In this document: in pieces, positions 1 through 8,587 of the stretch | Position numbering within the stretch: the first letter of the stretch is position 1 | Layout: each line of letters starts with the position of its first letter | NCBI GenBank assembly: GCA_016719295.1 | Contig: JADKAF010000001.1 | Span: 2,604,001 to 2,668,000, forward strand | Reading direction: 5' to 3' | From: Planctomycetota bacterium | GTDB lineage: Bacteria > Planctomycetota > UBA1135 > JADKAF01 | DNA: 64,000 bases | Translations under genes and position numbers: made by a program | Notes under the pieces: model-generated | Databases searched by the model: none | Told to the model about the DNA's origin: nothing | Seen by the model: the letters and a program-made list of their open reading frames with translations, nothing else

Positions 1-113
1 TCGCGCTGCCAGAACTCCGCGGGTCCGCCAGTCGGCTCTTGCGCTCGAGCATCGCCCGCGAGCAGCGCGGCGAGCGCCGCGCCGAGTGCCATCCACGCGC
101 TGAATCGCTGCAT
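1..113 (-). CDS. Secreted protein, N-terminal fragment (cut by window edge)
   Basis: Only the first 37 codons lie in the window. They read as a Sec signal peptide: MQRF, then an Ala/Leu-rich core, then a signal-peptidase-like ALLAGDARA-Q site around residues 17-26, followed by a polar start of the mature chain (EPTGGPAEF). A purine-rich GGAGG sits about eight bases before the ATG, which fixes the start. The function cannot be told from this part. It is transcribed on the same strand as the ureohydrolase gene, but a strong hairpin lies between them, so it probably has its own promoter in the gap. Confidence 0.6.
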   Translation of the reverse strand, partial: MQRFSAWMALGAALAALLAGDARAQEPTGGPAEFWQR

Positions 114-220
114 CGCAGTCCCCTCCACCGCGTGCATCGCTCGAGCTCTTCTCGAACGATGCGCGCGGCGCAGAGAACGGCGCTTGCCCGGCCCGTAGAA
201 CACGCGAGATCGAAAGGAAA

Positions 221-268
221 CGAGCGAGAGCACGCGCCGAGGCGACGCGCGGCGCGTGCTCTCGCTCG
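221..268 (-). terminator. Rho-independent terminator after the ureohydrolase operon
   Basis: A perfect 19-bp stem (221-239 with 250-268) has a 10-base loop. On the minus strand it is followed by a T-rich run (TTTCCTTTCG). It sits about 18 bases past the stop codon of the gene ending at 286, as expected for the end of the enoyl-CoA hydratase/thiolase/ureohydrolase transcript. Confidence 0.8.
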
Positions 269-285
269 ACTGTCCTCTCGCGAGG

Positions 286-1290
286 TCAGCGCTTCAGCGC
301 GAGCCCGCAGAGCTGATAGAGCACGCGCGCACCGACGTTTCCGTCCCAGTCGCCGCTGCTCTGCGCTTGGCCCGGCGCGACCTCGACCAGGTCGAAGCCG
401 ATGCAGCGCCGACCGCTGCGCGCGACGGCGCGCAGGATCTCCACCGTCTCCGGATACGAGAGTCCGCCCGGTACGGGCGTCCCCGTATGAGGACAGAGCG
501 AGGGATCGAGGCCGTCGATGTCGAACGAGACGTAGATCTCCTTCGGAAGGTGGCTCACGAGCTCCTCGACGATCGCGAGGAAGCTCTCGCCGCGCGCGCG
601 GCGCGCGAACACGTCGGCGTCGAAGTAGGTCTTCACGCGTTCGCCTTGCGAGCGCGCGAACTCGACCTCCTCCTCGCAGAAGTCGCGGATGCCGACCTGC
701 ACGAGCTTCGAGATGCCGCGGATCTCGTGCAGCGTGTTGTAGTGGATCGAGGCGTGCGACCAGCGGTAGCCCTCGTAGGCGCGCCGCAGGTCCATGTGCG
801 CGTCGAAGTGCAGGATCCCGAGGCCGGGGTGCTTCTTCGCGCAGGCTTCGATCAAGGCGAACGGCACCGAGTGATCGCCCCCCACGACGCCGGGGATCAC
901 GCCGGCGGCCAAGGCGCGTGCGGCCCACTCGCCGACGGTGCGATTCACCTGGTCGCCCAGCGCATCGACCGCAGCGACGTCTCCGCGGGCGTTCGCCGCG
1001 ACGCCGGCCTCGCTCCAGGAGCGCAGCTCCGCGGACTCCTCGGCGAGGTGGATGCCGCGCTTCCAGAACGGTCCCCAGAAGCGATCGTAGAGGTCGACCT
1101 GATGCGACTCCTCGAAGATCGCGCGCGGGCCGTCGACCGTGCCCTGGCGATACGAGGTCGTCGCCTCGAAGGGCACCGGCAACAGCCAGCAAGCGCTCTG
1201 CTCGGGAGAGAACGGCAGACCGAAGATGCCGCTACCTTCGGCGGCGGCGGCGTTCGGATCGAAGCTAGCGAGGTCGTCGGGCGTGCTCAT
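286..1290 (-). CDS. Agmatinase/arginase-family ureohydrolase
   Basis: A 334-residue metallohydrolase of the ureohydrolase fold, which splits a guanidino group to release urea from agmatine, arginine or a related compound. The binuclear manganese ligand motifs are all visible: GGDHS at 137-141, DAHMD at 163-167 and SFDIDGLDP at 255-263, with the HTGTPVPGG loop at 268-276. Length is slightly above the roughly 300 residues usual for agmatinases because of an N-terminal extension of about 35 residues. The start ATG overlaps the thiolase stop by four bases (ATGA), so it is translated from the thiolase message. The substrate cannot be set from sequence. Agmatinase is the most likely, but the company of acyl-CoA enzymes gives no support for polyamine synthesis. 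Confidence 0.85.
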   Translation of the reverse strand: MSTPDDLASFDPNAAAAEGSGIFGLPFSPEQSACWLLPVPFEATTSYRQGTVDGPRAIFEESHQVDLYDRFWGPFWKRGIHLAEESAELRSWSEAGVAANARGDVAAVDALGDQVNRTVGEWAARALAAGVIPGVVGGDHSVPFALIEACAKKHPGLGILHFDAHMDLRRAYEGYRWSHASIHYNTLHEIRGISKLVQVGIRDFCEEEVEFARSQGERVKTYFDADVFARRARGESFLAIVEELVSHLPKEIYVSFDIDGLDPSLCPHTGTPVPGGLSYPETVEILRAVARSGRRCIGFDLVEVAPGQAQSSGDWDGNVGARVLYQLCGLALKR

Positions 1291-2489
1291 GGACGCTCCA
1301 GGAGGAGGGCGATGCCCTGGCCACCGCCGATGCAGGCCGAGGCGACGCCGATCTGCGCGTGCGAACGCCGAAGCTGATGGCAGAGCGTCAGCGCGAGCCG
1401 CGCTCCCGTCGCTCCGAGGGGATGCCCGAGGGCGATCGCGCCGCCGTTCACGTTCACCTTGTCGCGGTCGAGGCCGAGCTCCTTCTCGCAGGCCAGGTAC
1501 TGCGCCGCGAAGGCCTCGTTGATCTCGAAGAAGTCGACGTCCTCGAGCTTGCGTCCCGTGCGCTCCAAGACCTTTCGGATCGCCGGCACGGGACCGATGC
1601 CCATGATCTCGGGCGGCACGCCGACCACCGACCAGGCGCGGATCTCGGCCCAGATCTCGAGGCCGTACTCCTGCGCCTTCCGCGCGCTGGTGACGACGAG
1701 GGCAGCGGCGCCATCGACGATGCCGCTCGCGTTGCCGGCCGTCACCGTGCCGTCCTTGCCGAACGCGGCGCGCAGCGCGGCGAGCTTCTCCGCGGAGGTG
1801 TCGGGCTTCACATGATCATCGGTCTGCACCGTGACCTGCCCGCGCCCAGCCGGCACGACGATCGGCACGATCTCCTCGGCGAAGATCCCGGTTTCGACCG
1901 CATGTGCGCCGAGGCGATGCGAGCGCAGCGCGAACTCGTCCTGCTCGCTGCGCGAGATCGCGTGCTTCTTCGCCAAGTTCTCCGCGGTCTGCGCCATGAA
2001 GAACCCGCAGAAGGGATCCTTCAGCGCCTCGAAGAGCGTGTCCGTGAGCTGCGGCGAGGAGCCGAAGCGGATCCCCGCGCGCTGGCCGTACATCGCGTGC
2101 GGCGCTTGCGACATGTTCTCCATGCCGCCGGCGAGCACGATGTCGGCCTCGCCGTCGCGCACCCAGCGCGCCGCCTGCACCAGCGCCTCGAGGCCGGAGC
2201 CGCAGAGGCGGTTCACGGTGAGGGCGGGCACGGGGATCGGAACACCGGCCTTCAGCGCGACGTGCCGCGCGCCGTAGAGCGCGTCGACCGAGCTCTGAAG
2301 CACGTTGCCGAAGCAGACCTGGCTCACTTGCTCGGGGATCACGTTCGCGCGCTGGAGCGCGCCGCGCGCGGCGTGCGCTCCGAGCTCGATCGCCGAGAGC
2401 CCGGCGAGCAACCCGTAGCCCGGTGTGCCCGCGTACTCGGCCATGGCGGTGCGAGCACCGCCGACGATCACGACAGCGTCAAGATTCAT
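1287..2489 (-). CDS. Acetyl-CoA C-acyltransferase (thiolase), copy 1
   Basis: A 400-residue thiolase that condenses two acetyl-CoA or cleaves 3-ketoacyl-CoA. The nucleophilic Cys96 lies in NRLCGSGLEAL, the NEAFAAQ motif and the GHPLGATGAR histidine motif follow, and the second catalytic Cys is in SACIGGGQG near the C-terminus. The gene begins 33 bases after the enoyl-CoA hydratase stop and ends in an ATGA overlap with the ureohydrolase. A second thiolase (6412-7596) lies in the neighbouring operon. The two are clearly different in sequence, so they are not a recent duplication and probably differ in chain-length preference or direction. Whether it works in beta-oxidation or in biosynthesis is not shown by the sequence. 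Confidence 0.93.
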   Translation of the reverse strand: MNLDAVVIVGGARTAMAEYAGTPGYGLLAGLSAIELGAHAARGALQRANVIPEQVSQVCFGNVLQSSVDALYGARHVALKAGVPIPVPALTVNRLCGSGLEALVQAARWVRDGEADIVLAGGMENMSQAPHAMYGQRAGIRFGSSPQLTDTLFEALKDPFCGFFMAQTAENLAKKHAISRSEQDEFALRSHRLGAHAVETGIFAEEIVPIVVPAGRGQVTVQTDDHVKPDTSAEKLAALRAAFGKDGTVTAGNASGIVDGAAALVVTSARKAQEYGLEIWAEIRAWSVVGVPPEIMGIGPVPAIRKVLERTGRKLEDVDFFEINEAFAAQYLACEKELGLDRDKVNVNGGAIALGHPLGATGARLALTLCHQLRRSHAQIGVASACIGGGQGIALLLERP

Positions 2490-2522
2490 GTCGATCGCGC
2501 TCCGCGCGCAGGGTTTCCACGC

Positions 2523-3305
2523 TTACTGGTTCTTGAACTCCGCCTTGCGCTTCTCGAGGAACGCGCGCATCCCCTCGCGCATGTCGGCGCTGGAGGAGAT
2601 GAGGCCGAAGAGATCCGCTTCGAGCTCGAGCCCGTTCGCGAGATCGGTGTCGGCGCCGCGGCGGATCGCGTCGAGGGCGTAGCGCACCGCGATCGGCCCG
2701 CGCGAGAGGATCGTCTCCAGCATCTTTCGCGTGCCGGCCATCAACTCGGCCGCGGGGAACACGCGGTTCACGACGCCGACGCGATGCGCTTCGGCGGCCG
2801 GGAAGTGCTCGCCGGTCAAGATCCACTCGCGCGCGACGCCGGGGCCGGCGATGCGCGCCAAGCGCTGCGTCCCGCCGTAGCCGGGGATGATGCCGAGCGA
2901 GACCTCGGGGAGCCCCATGCGCGCCGTCTCGGAGGCCGTGCGCAGCGTGCAGGCAAGCGCGAGTTCCAGGCCGCCGCCCAACGCGAAGCCGTTGATCGCG
3001 GCGATCACGGGCTTCCCGAGGCGATCGATGCGATCGAGGAGCTCCTGGCCGCGCTTCGCGTTGCGCTGCCCTTCGATCGGCGTCTGCTGCGCGAGCTCGG
3101 AGATGTCCGCGCCGGCGACGAAGGCTTTCTCGCCTGCGCCGGTGAGGATGACGCCCTTCACCTCGGCGTCGGCAGCGAAGCCCGCGAAGACGCAGGCCAG
3201 CTCGCCGATGGTCTCGGCGTTCAACGCGTTCAGGACCTTCGGGCGATTCACCTGCACGACGGCGATGCCGCCCGACTTCTCGACGATCAAGCTCTGCGGG
3301 TTCAT
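2523..3305 (-). CDS. Enoyl-CoA hydratase (crotonase family)
   Basis: A 260-residue crotonase-fold protein that adds water across 2-enoyl-CoA. The oxyanion-hole segments AFVAGADISEL and FALGGGLELALAC are present. Both glutamates expected of a true hydratase can be seen, one in GLELAL and one in GLPEVSLGIIPGYGG. The open frame extends 15 codons further upstream, but the ATG at 3305 (MNPQSLIVEK) has GAGGAAG at eight bases and matches family length, so it is preferred. It opens the unit hydratase, thiolase, ureohydrolase, after a terminator that separates it from the cyclophilin gene. Confidence 0.93.
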   Translation of the reverse strand: MNPQSLIVEKSGGIAVVQVNRPKVLNALNAETIGELACVFAGFAADAEVKGVILTGAGEKAFVAGADISELAQQTPIEGQRNAKRGQELLDRIDRLGKPVIAAINGFALGGGLELALACTLRTASETARMGLPEVSLGIIPGYGGTQRLARIAGPGVAREWILTGEHFPAAEAHRVGVVNRVFPAAELMAGTRKMLETILSRGPIAVRYALDAIRRGADTDLANGLELEADLFGLISSSADMREGMRAFLEKRKAEFKNQ

Positions 3306-3366
3306 CTGCGCTTCTTCCTCGGGCTGTGCGCGCGCTGGGGCGCTGCGCAAGGGACTCCGGAAGCGA

Positions 3367-3394
3367 AAGAAGGGCGCCGGTGAGCGCCCTTCTT
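3367..3394 (-). terminator. Terminator between cyclophilin and enoyl-CoA hydratase genes
   Basis: An 11-bp perfect stem (AAGAAGGGCGC paired with GCGCCCTTCTT) has a six-base loop. On the minus strand it is followed by TTTCG. It ends the thiolase-2/dehydrogenase/cyclophilin transcript 28 bases after the cyclophilin stop. Confidence 0.75.
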
Positions 3395-3422
3395 CCGCAT
3401 GATCAGGTCACGGCGCCAGAGA

Positions 3423-4403
3423 TCAGTTGCTGATCTTGGTCGCGGCCTGCTGCGACTTCGACTCGACGATCACGTCGAGGATCTTCACCTCGGTGATCGG
3501 GCGATCCTGCGCGCCCGTCGGGGTCGTGCCGATCTTGTCCAGCACGTCGAAGCCGCTGACCAGCTTGCCGAACGCGCTGTACTGCTTGTCGAGGTGTGTC
3601 GACGGCTGGTGCACGACGAAGAACTGGCAGGTCGCCGAGTTGGGATCGTTCGTGCGCGCCATCGAGAGGACCCCGCGGTCGTGCTTGAGATCGGAGGTCT
3701 CGAGGTTCACGCGCGGACCGTGGCTGCCCATGCCGGTGCCCTGCGGGCAGCCGCCCTGGATCATGAAACCCTTGATCACGCGGTGGAAGACCTTGCCCTT
3801 GTAGAAGCCCGAGAGGCTGAGGGCGAGGAAGTTCTTCACGTGGTTCGGGGCCTTGTCCGGATAGAACTCGGCCTTCATGTCGCCCATCGTCGTGCGCAGC
3901 GTGATCAGGTACTGCGAGAGCTCCTGGTTCGTGAGCTTGCCGAAGTAGGCGCGCGCCTCGTCTTCGCTGCCGGTCGGGCCGGCCACCGTGGGGAGGATGC
4001 GGCCGCTGCGCAGCGGGCCGAGCTCCAAGGCGCCGCTCTTCCAGCGGATCTCGGCACCGGTCTCGATCGCCGCGCGATGCGCGGTGAGGTCGATCTCGCG
4101 GTAGATCTGCGCGCCGCCGGGCAGCGTCACGGCCGGGCCGTCGGAGGCACCCTCGAGCGCGACCGGACCGCCGGCGGTCTGGATGGAGACGTTCGACGCG
4201 CCGAGCCACGCCGGCGAGAAGCTGAACTCCTTGCCGTCGCGAGACGAGATCGTCACGGCGAGGACGACCTTCGCGGCGTCGAGCTTCAGCTCGAGGTCGA
4301 TCTTCGCATCGGCCTTCACATGGATCACGGGCATGGAGTGGATCGGAGCGGAAGGCGCCGCGGCGAGAGCCAGCAGCGCGAGAGAGAGGGTAGTGGTGAG
4401 CAT
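3423..4403 (-). CDS. Secreted cyclophilin-type peptidyl-prolyl cis-trans isomerase
   Basis: A 326-residue protein with a signal peptide (MLTTTLSLALLALAAAPSAP), an N-terminal beta-rich region of about 140 residues and a cyclophilin domain from about 165 to 315. The catalytic core is intact: FHRVIKGFMIQGG around Arg208, then SATCQFFVVH and AFGKLVSGFDVLDKI. It should catalyse prolyl isomerisation outside the cytoplasmic membrane, probably in the periplasm. A TTG six bases upstream is in frame, but GAGG lies only two bases before it and eight before the ATG at 4403, so the ATG is chosen. It is the last gene of its operon. The gene just upstream is a degenerate relative sharing both halves of the architecture. 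Confidence 0.92.
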   Translation of the reverse strand: MLTTTLSLALLALAAAPSAPIHSMPVIHVKADAKIDLELKLDAAKVVLAVTISSRDGKEFSFSPAWLGASNVSIQTAGGPVALEGASDGPAVTLPGGAQIYREIDLTAHRAAIETGAEIRWKSGALELGPLRSGRILPTVAGPTGSEDEARAYFGKLTNQELSQYLITLRTTMGDMKAEFYPDKAPNHVKNFLALSLSGFYKGKVFHRVIKGFMIQGGCPQGTGMGSHGPRVNLETSDLKHDRGVLSMARTNDPNSATCQFFVVHQPSTHLDKQYSAFGKLVSGFDVLDKIGTTPTGAQDRPITEVKILDVIVESKSQQAATKISN

Positions 4404-4446
4404 GATCAAGTCCTCGGTACGCTCTGAGCGCTAGCGGTGCGTCGGC

Positions 4447-5520
4447 CTACGAATCGAAGGCCAGGTACTCGACGTCTTCGATGACGACGAGGTCCACCGG
4501 GCGCGAGATGGGAGGGGTGGTGTCCTTCACGGTACGCAGCTTCGCAAGCTCGTCGAGGAGCTCGGCTCCCGCGACCAGCTTGGCGACGCGCCGCGAGATC
4601 GGGCCCTCGCCGCCCGGACCGGACTTCTGCGCGACGAACGGCACGAGCACCTGGCCGTACCACATGTTGCGCGTGGGGCTCGCTCCGCCGCCGAGCAGCG
4701 TCGCGACGGCGACGAGGTCGCCGCGCTCGTAGGTCGTGACCGCCTTCGGCGGCACGATGAGGCGGCCGAGGAAGCCGAGCGGGAGCTGACCGGAGAGATC
4801 GATGGGCTTGCCCGCCTGCATCCAGCCTTGCGGGTCGAGGTGGAACACCGGGACGCCGTCGAGCTGATTGCCGTTGATCGCGTTCTTCAAGAAGAAGCGC
4901 CCCAGCTCGAGGCCGTCGCCATCGAGCTCGAGGGCGTAGAGCAGGCTGCCGATCGGCGTCTTCGCGCCGTCCGCCCCCACCTTCGCGAGGCTCAAGCGCA
5001 CGAGCGAGCGGTTCAGCGTCTCGAGCTCCATCTTCTCGAAGTCGGGCAGCGCTTCGGTGGCGACAGGTCGCGCGGAGCGGAAGGCCAGTGGCTTCGAAGC
5101 CACTCCCGGCCACATCCAGCGCAGCTCGAAGTCCTTGCCGTCGGAGGAGAACGCCGGCATGTCGAGCTGGAGCTGCGCGCGCATCGAGGTCCCGACGGGC
5201 AACGCAGCGGCTTCGCCGGTCGGAGCGGTGGTGTCGATCGGATGCTCGGCACCGCCGGCATCGACCCAGCGCAGCGCCTGCGCGGTGAGCATCCCGGGAT
5301 GGAAGGCCGGAGCGTTCGCCCCGAAGCTGAGGCGGATGCCCACGCGAACCTTCTCGATCTTGCGGCCGGGGTAGATCAGGCGATCGCGCCCGGCGACGAG
5401 CTGCACGTCGAGCCCCTCCTGCGCTTGGGCTGCCGGAGCAGCGATGCTCAGCAGGCTCAGCGCCGAGAGGAAGCCCAGGGCGCAACCGGAGAACCGTGCG
5501 GACAGGAGTCTCGCGTTCAT
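4447..5520 (-). CDS. Secreted cyclophilin-like protein with a degenerate active site
   Basis: A 357-residue protein with a Sec signal peptide ending near AAQAQ (residues 30-34). It has no obvious family name, but it aligns by eye with the cyclophilin encoded next door. FFLKNAINGNQLDGVPVFHL (209-228) matches the NFLALSLSGFYKGKVFHR segment, GWMQAGKP (232-239) matches GFMIQGGCP, VAKLVAGAELLDEL (312-325) matches FGKLVSGFDVLDKI, and RPVDLVVIEDV matches RPITEVKILDV. The catalytic Arg after FH is Leu here. The N-terminal halves also share a motif (LDM...FELRWMW against IDL...AEIRWKS). Inference: a duplicated, probably inactive cyclophilin used as a binding or partner protein. Its start overlaps the dehydrogenase stop (ATGA), and 43 bases separate its stop from the cyclophilin start. 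Confidence 0.7.
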   Translation of the reverse strand: MNARLLSARFSGCALGFLSALSLLSIAAPAAQAQEGLDVQLVAGRDRLIYPGRKIEKVRVGIRLSFGANAPAFHPGMLTAQALRWVDAGGAEHPIDTTAPTGEAAALPVGTSMRAQLQLDMPAFSSDGKDFELRWMWPGVASKPLAFRSARPVATEALPDFEKMELETLNRSLVRLSLAKVGADGAKTPIGSLLYALELDGDGLELGRFFLKNAINGNQLDGVPVFHLDPQGWMQAGKPIDLSGQLPLGFLGRLIVPPKAVTTYERGDLVAVATLLGGGASPTRNMWYGQVLVPFVAQKSGPGGEGPISRRVAKLVAGAELLDELAKLRTVKDTTPPISRPVDLVVIEDVEYLAFDS

Positions 5521-6401
5521 TTCTTCTTGTCGCCTTCCCAGAGATAGAACCCTTGCCCGCTCTTCCGTCCGTAGCGCTTCTTCGCGACGAGGTCGCGCAG
5601 CAACTGCGGCGGTCGGAAGACTTGCTCCGCGGGGAAGCGCGCGTGCCAGCCTTCCAGGATGGAGAGGGAAGTATCGAGGCCGACGTAGTCGGCGAGTGTC
5701 AGAGGCCCCATCGGGTAGCCGCAGCCGAGCTGCATCGCCGCGTCGATGTCTTCCTTGCTCGCGTCGCCGCGCTCGAGCATGCGGATCGACTCGGCGAGGT
5801 AAGGCACGAGCAGGCGGTTCACGATGAAGCCCGGGGTATCGCTCGCGATCACCGGGTGCTTCTCGATGCGCAGCACGAACGCGCGCGCGGCGTCGAGGAC
5901 ATCGTCGGAGCTGCCCTCCAAGCGCACGATCTCGACGAGCTTCATGAGCTGCACCGGATTGAAGAAGTGCAGGCCGATGAAGCGCTCGAGACGCCCCGTC
6001 ACGCAGGCGAGCTCGTCGATCGAGAACGACGAGGTGTTCGAGGCGAAGATCGCCTTCGAGTGGACGAGCGGATCGAGGGAGCGGAAGAGCTCGCGCTTCG
6101 CGTCGAGGTTCTCGACGATGGCCTCGATCACGAGATCGCAGTCGGCCAGCGCGGCTAGCTCCGTCGCCGGCTGCAGCCGCGCCAGCGCCGCGTCGCGCTG
6201 CTCGGCGGAGAGCTTCTGCTTCTCCACGAGCTTGCCCAGGGAGCCCGCGATGCGCGCGAAGCCGCGCTCGAGCGCCGCGGCGTCGGCCTCGTAGACGACG
6301 ACCGCGCAGCCCGCCTGGGCGGCCACCTGCGCGATGCCGTGACCCATCAGGCCGCAGCCGATGACACCGACGCGCTGGATGCTGAGTTCTGGCTCGCTCA
6401 T
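5517..6401 (-). CDS. 3-hydroxybutyryl-CoA dehydrogenase
   Basis: A 294-residue NAD-dependent 3-hydroxyacyl-CoA dehydrogenase, monofunctional type. The Rossmann motif VGVIGCGLMG is at 11-20, ASNTSSFSI is near 120, and HFFNPVQLMKLVE carries the catalytic His. The C-terminal dimerisation domain has the usual DTPGFIVNRLL and YPMGPLTLADYVGLD stretches. It interconverts acetoacetyl-CoA and 3-hydroxybutyryl-CoA. With the upstream thiolase ten bases away it forms a two-step module, and the enoyl-CoA hydratase of the next operon supplies the third step. The C-terminus ends GDKKK. Confidence 0.93.
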   Translation of the reverse strand: MSEPELSIQRVGVIGCGLMGHGIAQVAAQAGCAVVVYEADAAALERGFARIAGSLGKLVEKQKLSAEQRDAALARLQPATELAALADCDLVIEAIVENLDAKRELFRSLDPLVHSKAIFASNTSSFSIDELACVTGRLERFIGLHFFNPVQLMKLVEIVRLEGSSDDVLDAARAFVLRIEKHPVIASDTPGFIVNRLLVPYLAESIRMLERGDASKEDIDAAMQLGCGYPMGPLTLADYVGLDTSLSILEGWHARFPAEQVFRPPQLLRDLVAKKRYGRKSGQGFYLWEGDKKK

Positions 6402-6411
6402 GGCTCGTCGT

Positions 6412-7596
6412 TCAGGGCCTCTCGAACGCCGCTGCGATACCCATGCCGCCGCTCACGCAGAGCGAGGCGATGCCGTGCCGTACACCAGCGCGGCGCATCT
6501 CGTGGAGCAGAGTCACGGTGATGCGGGCGCCCGTGCAGCCGATCGGATGACCGAGGGCGATCGAGCCACCGAGGGGATTCAAGCGCTCCTCGTCGAGGCG
6601 CAGGTGCTTCTGACAGGCGAGCACCTGGCCGGCGAAGGCCTCGTTGATCTCGACGCGAGCGTACGCGTCGAGCGAGCGGCCGCTCAGCGCGAGGAGCTTC
6701 CTGATCGCCGGAAGGGGGCCGATGCCCATGATCGTCGGATCGACGCCGACCTCGGTCGTCTCGCGCAGGATCGCCAGCGGCTCGTAGCCGCGGCGAGAGG
6801 CTTCCTCGCGGGACATCAACAAGAGCGCTGCGGCGCCGTCGGTGATGCCGGAGGCGTTGCCGGCGGTCACGGTGCCGCGCGCGGGATCGAAGACCGGAGC
6901 GAGCTTGGAGAGGCTCTGCGCCGTCACGCCATCGCGCGGGTGCTCGTCCTGCTCGAAGAGCGTCGTTGCGCCTTTCTTGTCGCTCAGCGCGACCGGGACG
7001 ATCTCGCCCTGGAAGAGCCCGGCCTTGCGCGCGACCTCGCAGCGCTGTTGCGAGCGCGCCGCGTAGGCGTCCTGCGCGGCGCGATCGATGCCTTCCTGCG
7101 CGGCGAGCTTGTCCGCGGTCTCGCCCATGATCATCTGCGCGATCGGGCAGGCGAAGCCGTCCTTGTACATCGCGTCGAGCACCTCGCCGTGCCCCAAGCG
7201 ATAGCCGTCGCGGAAGCGCGGCAGCAGGAACGGCACCTGGGACATGCTCTCCATGCCGCCGGCGACGGCGACGCGCGCGCGACCGAGGCGAATCGCGTCG
7301 GCGGCTGCGATCACGGCCTTCAGGCCCGAGGCGCAAGCCATGTTGAGCGTGAACGCGGGCGTCTCGTGCGGGATGCCGGCCTTCGCCGCGGCTTGGCGCG
7401 CGGGGTTCGGGCCGCAGCCCGCCTGGCGCGCGTGCCCGAACGCGACTTCCTCGACGCTCGCGGGCTCGAGCCCGGCCGTCGCGAGCAGCCCGCGGATCGC
7501 CGCAGCGCCGAGCTCGACCGCCGACAACGCAGCGAGCGCGCCGCCGAAGCGGCCGATCGGCGTGCGAACGGCGTGGGTGAGGACGACCTCGGTCAC
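6412..7596 (-). CDS. Acetyl-CoA C-acyltransferase (thiolase), copy 2
   Basis: A 394-residue thiolase. The nucleophile Cys88 is in NMACASGLKAV, NEAFAGQ and GHPIGCTGAR carry the catalytic Asn and His, and the final Cys is in SLCVSGGMG. It is the first gene after a well-formed promoter at 7699-7727 and is followed after ten bases by the 3-hydroxybutyryl-CoA dehydrogenase. This order (thiolase then dehydrogenase) fits conversion of acetyl-CoA to 3-hydroxybutyryl-CoA or the reverse. No polyhydroxybutyrate synthase is in the window, so a storage-polymer role cannot be claimed. Confidence 0.93.
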   Translation of the reverse strand: MTEVVLTHAVRTPIGRFGGALAALSAVELGAAAIRGLLATAGLEPASVEEVAFGHARQAGCGPNPARQAAAKAGIPHETPAFTLNMACASGLKAVIAAADAIRLGRARVAVAGGMESMSQVPFLLPRFRDGYRLGHGEVLDAMYKDGFACPIAQMIMGETADKLAAQEGIDRAAQDAYAARSQQRCEVARKAGLFQGEIVPVALSDKKGATTLFEQDEHPRDGVTAQSLSKLAPVFDPARGTVTAGNASGITDGAAALLLMSREEASRRGYEPLAILRETTEVGVDPTIMGIGPLPAIRKLLALSGRSLDAYARVEINEAFAGQVLACQKHLRLDEERLNPLGGSIALGHPIGCTGARITVTLLHEMRRAGVRHGIASLCVSGGMGIAAAFERP

Positions 7597-7698
7597 GGGC
7601 GATGCAAGGGGACGAGTGGACCGCGCGCGGGCAGCGCGGGCCTGCGCGATGAGGGGCTGCCTCCGGCCGGGTGGCTCGGACGGCCAAAAGGGCCGAGG

Positions 7699-7727
7699 AG
7701 TCTAGTCACCCCGGCCCAGGGAGTCAA
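7699..7727 (-). promoter_or_regulatory. Sigma70-type promoter of the thiolase-2 operon
   Basis: Minus-strand TTGACT (7722-7727), a 17-base spacer and TAGACT (7699-7704). This is the best match to the housekeeping consensus in the window, and it lies about 100 bases before the thiolase start at 7596. Confidence 0.7.
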
Positions 7728-7756
7728 AGCGCCCGCGCGCCCCCGCTCGTTGGCCC

Positions 7757-8476
7757 CTACTCGGCCGTCGCCCGGGCGAGCTTCGCCCCCTCCTCCCACA
7801 ACTTGATCCCCCCCAGGACCCCCGCCTCGTTGTCCACGACCGCGACGTCGAGCGGGAGCTTGAACTCGATGTTCTTCGCCATGCCGCCGCCCAGATACAG
7901 GCGATCGAAGTTGAACACGGTCCGCCAGTGCAGGATCGCGGCCTCCAGGCGCTGGTTCCAACGCAGGTTGCCGACCTCCTTGCGCGCCGCCTTGCCGAGC
8001 TGCTCCTCGAAGGTCTCGCCCTTCCGGAACGGCGCATGCCCGAGCTCGAGGTTCGGAACGATGCGCCCGTCGACGAAGAGCGCCGACCCGATCCCGGTGC
8101 CGAGGGTGATCACCAGCTCGACGCCCTTTCCGCTCACCACCGCGGCGCCCTGCATGTCGGCGTCGTTCGCGACGCGGACCGGCAGGCTCCAGCGCTGGTG
8201 CAGCGCCTGCGCGAGGTCGAAGCCCCGCCATTGCGGATCGAGGTTCACCGCGGTCTGCACGACGCCCTCGCGGATCACGCCGGGGAAGCCGACCGAGCAG
8301 CGCGTGGGGTTCCCCCCCACCGTGCGCCGCAGCTCGTCGAGACCGGCGAGCACCGCGTCCGGTTTGGCGGGGTTCGGGGTGTCGATCTTGACGCGCGCGC
8401 TCGTCGCGCGCCCTTCGGCGTCGAGGCACGCCGCCTTCAAGTGCGAGCCGCCGATATCGATCGACAGGGTTTCCAA
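7757..8476 (-). CDS. ppgK: ROK-family kinase, probable polyphosphate glucokinase
   Basis: A 239-residue sugar kinase of the ROK family. The N-terminal phosphate-binding motif is LSIDIGGSHLKAA, the catalytic Asp is in VRVANDADMQG, and GTGIGSALFVDG follows. The C-terminal FDRLYLGGGMAKNI...DNEAGVLGG segment resembles polyphosphate glucokinases rather than longer ROK regulators. It is expected to phosphorylate glucose, possibly using polyphosphate as donor. The frame is open far upstream, but this is a shadow of the opposite-strand gene. The TTG at 8476 has GGAG six bases before it and starts exactly at the motif, so it is taken as the start. No DNA-binding domain is present. The gene is divergent from the SirB1-like gene. 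Confidence 0.8.
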   Translation of the reverse strand: METLSIDIGGSHLKAACLDAEGRATSARVKIDTPNPAKPDAVLAGLDELRRTVGGNPTRCSVGFPGVIREGVVQTAVNLDPQWRGFDLAQALHQRWSLPVRVANDADMQGAAVVSGKGVELVITLGTGIGSALFVDGRIVPNLELGHAPFRKGETFEEQLGKAARKEVGNLRWNQRLEAAILHWRTVFNFDRLYLGGGMAKNIEFKLPLDVAVVDNEAGVLGGIKLWEEGAKLARATAE

Positions 8477-8587
8477 AGGGGACTCCGGGCGCAGCGGTGG
8501 GAACGGAGGTAGAACGTACCTCGCGCGCTGGCCCGCTGGGAAGGCCGCGCTCTCGCTGCTCCTGCGAACGGAACCCCGCGCCGCGCG

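Noticed and set aside
39..1377. Long plus-strand open frames at the left edge
   Set aside because: They are Arg/Ala/Pro-rich antisense shadows of the minus-strand ureohydrolase and thiolase genes. GC-rich DNA keeps such frames open.
3305..3350. Upstream start of the enoyl-CoA hydratase at 3350
   Set aside because: The internal ATG at 3305 has GAGGAAG at eight bases and fits the family N-terminus.
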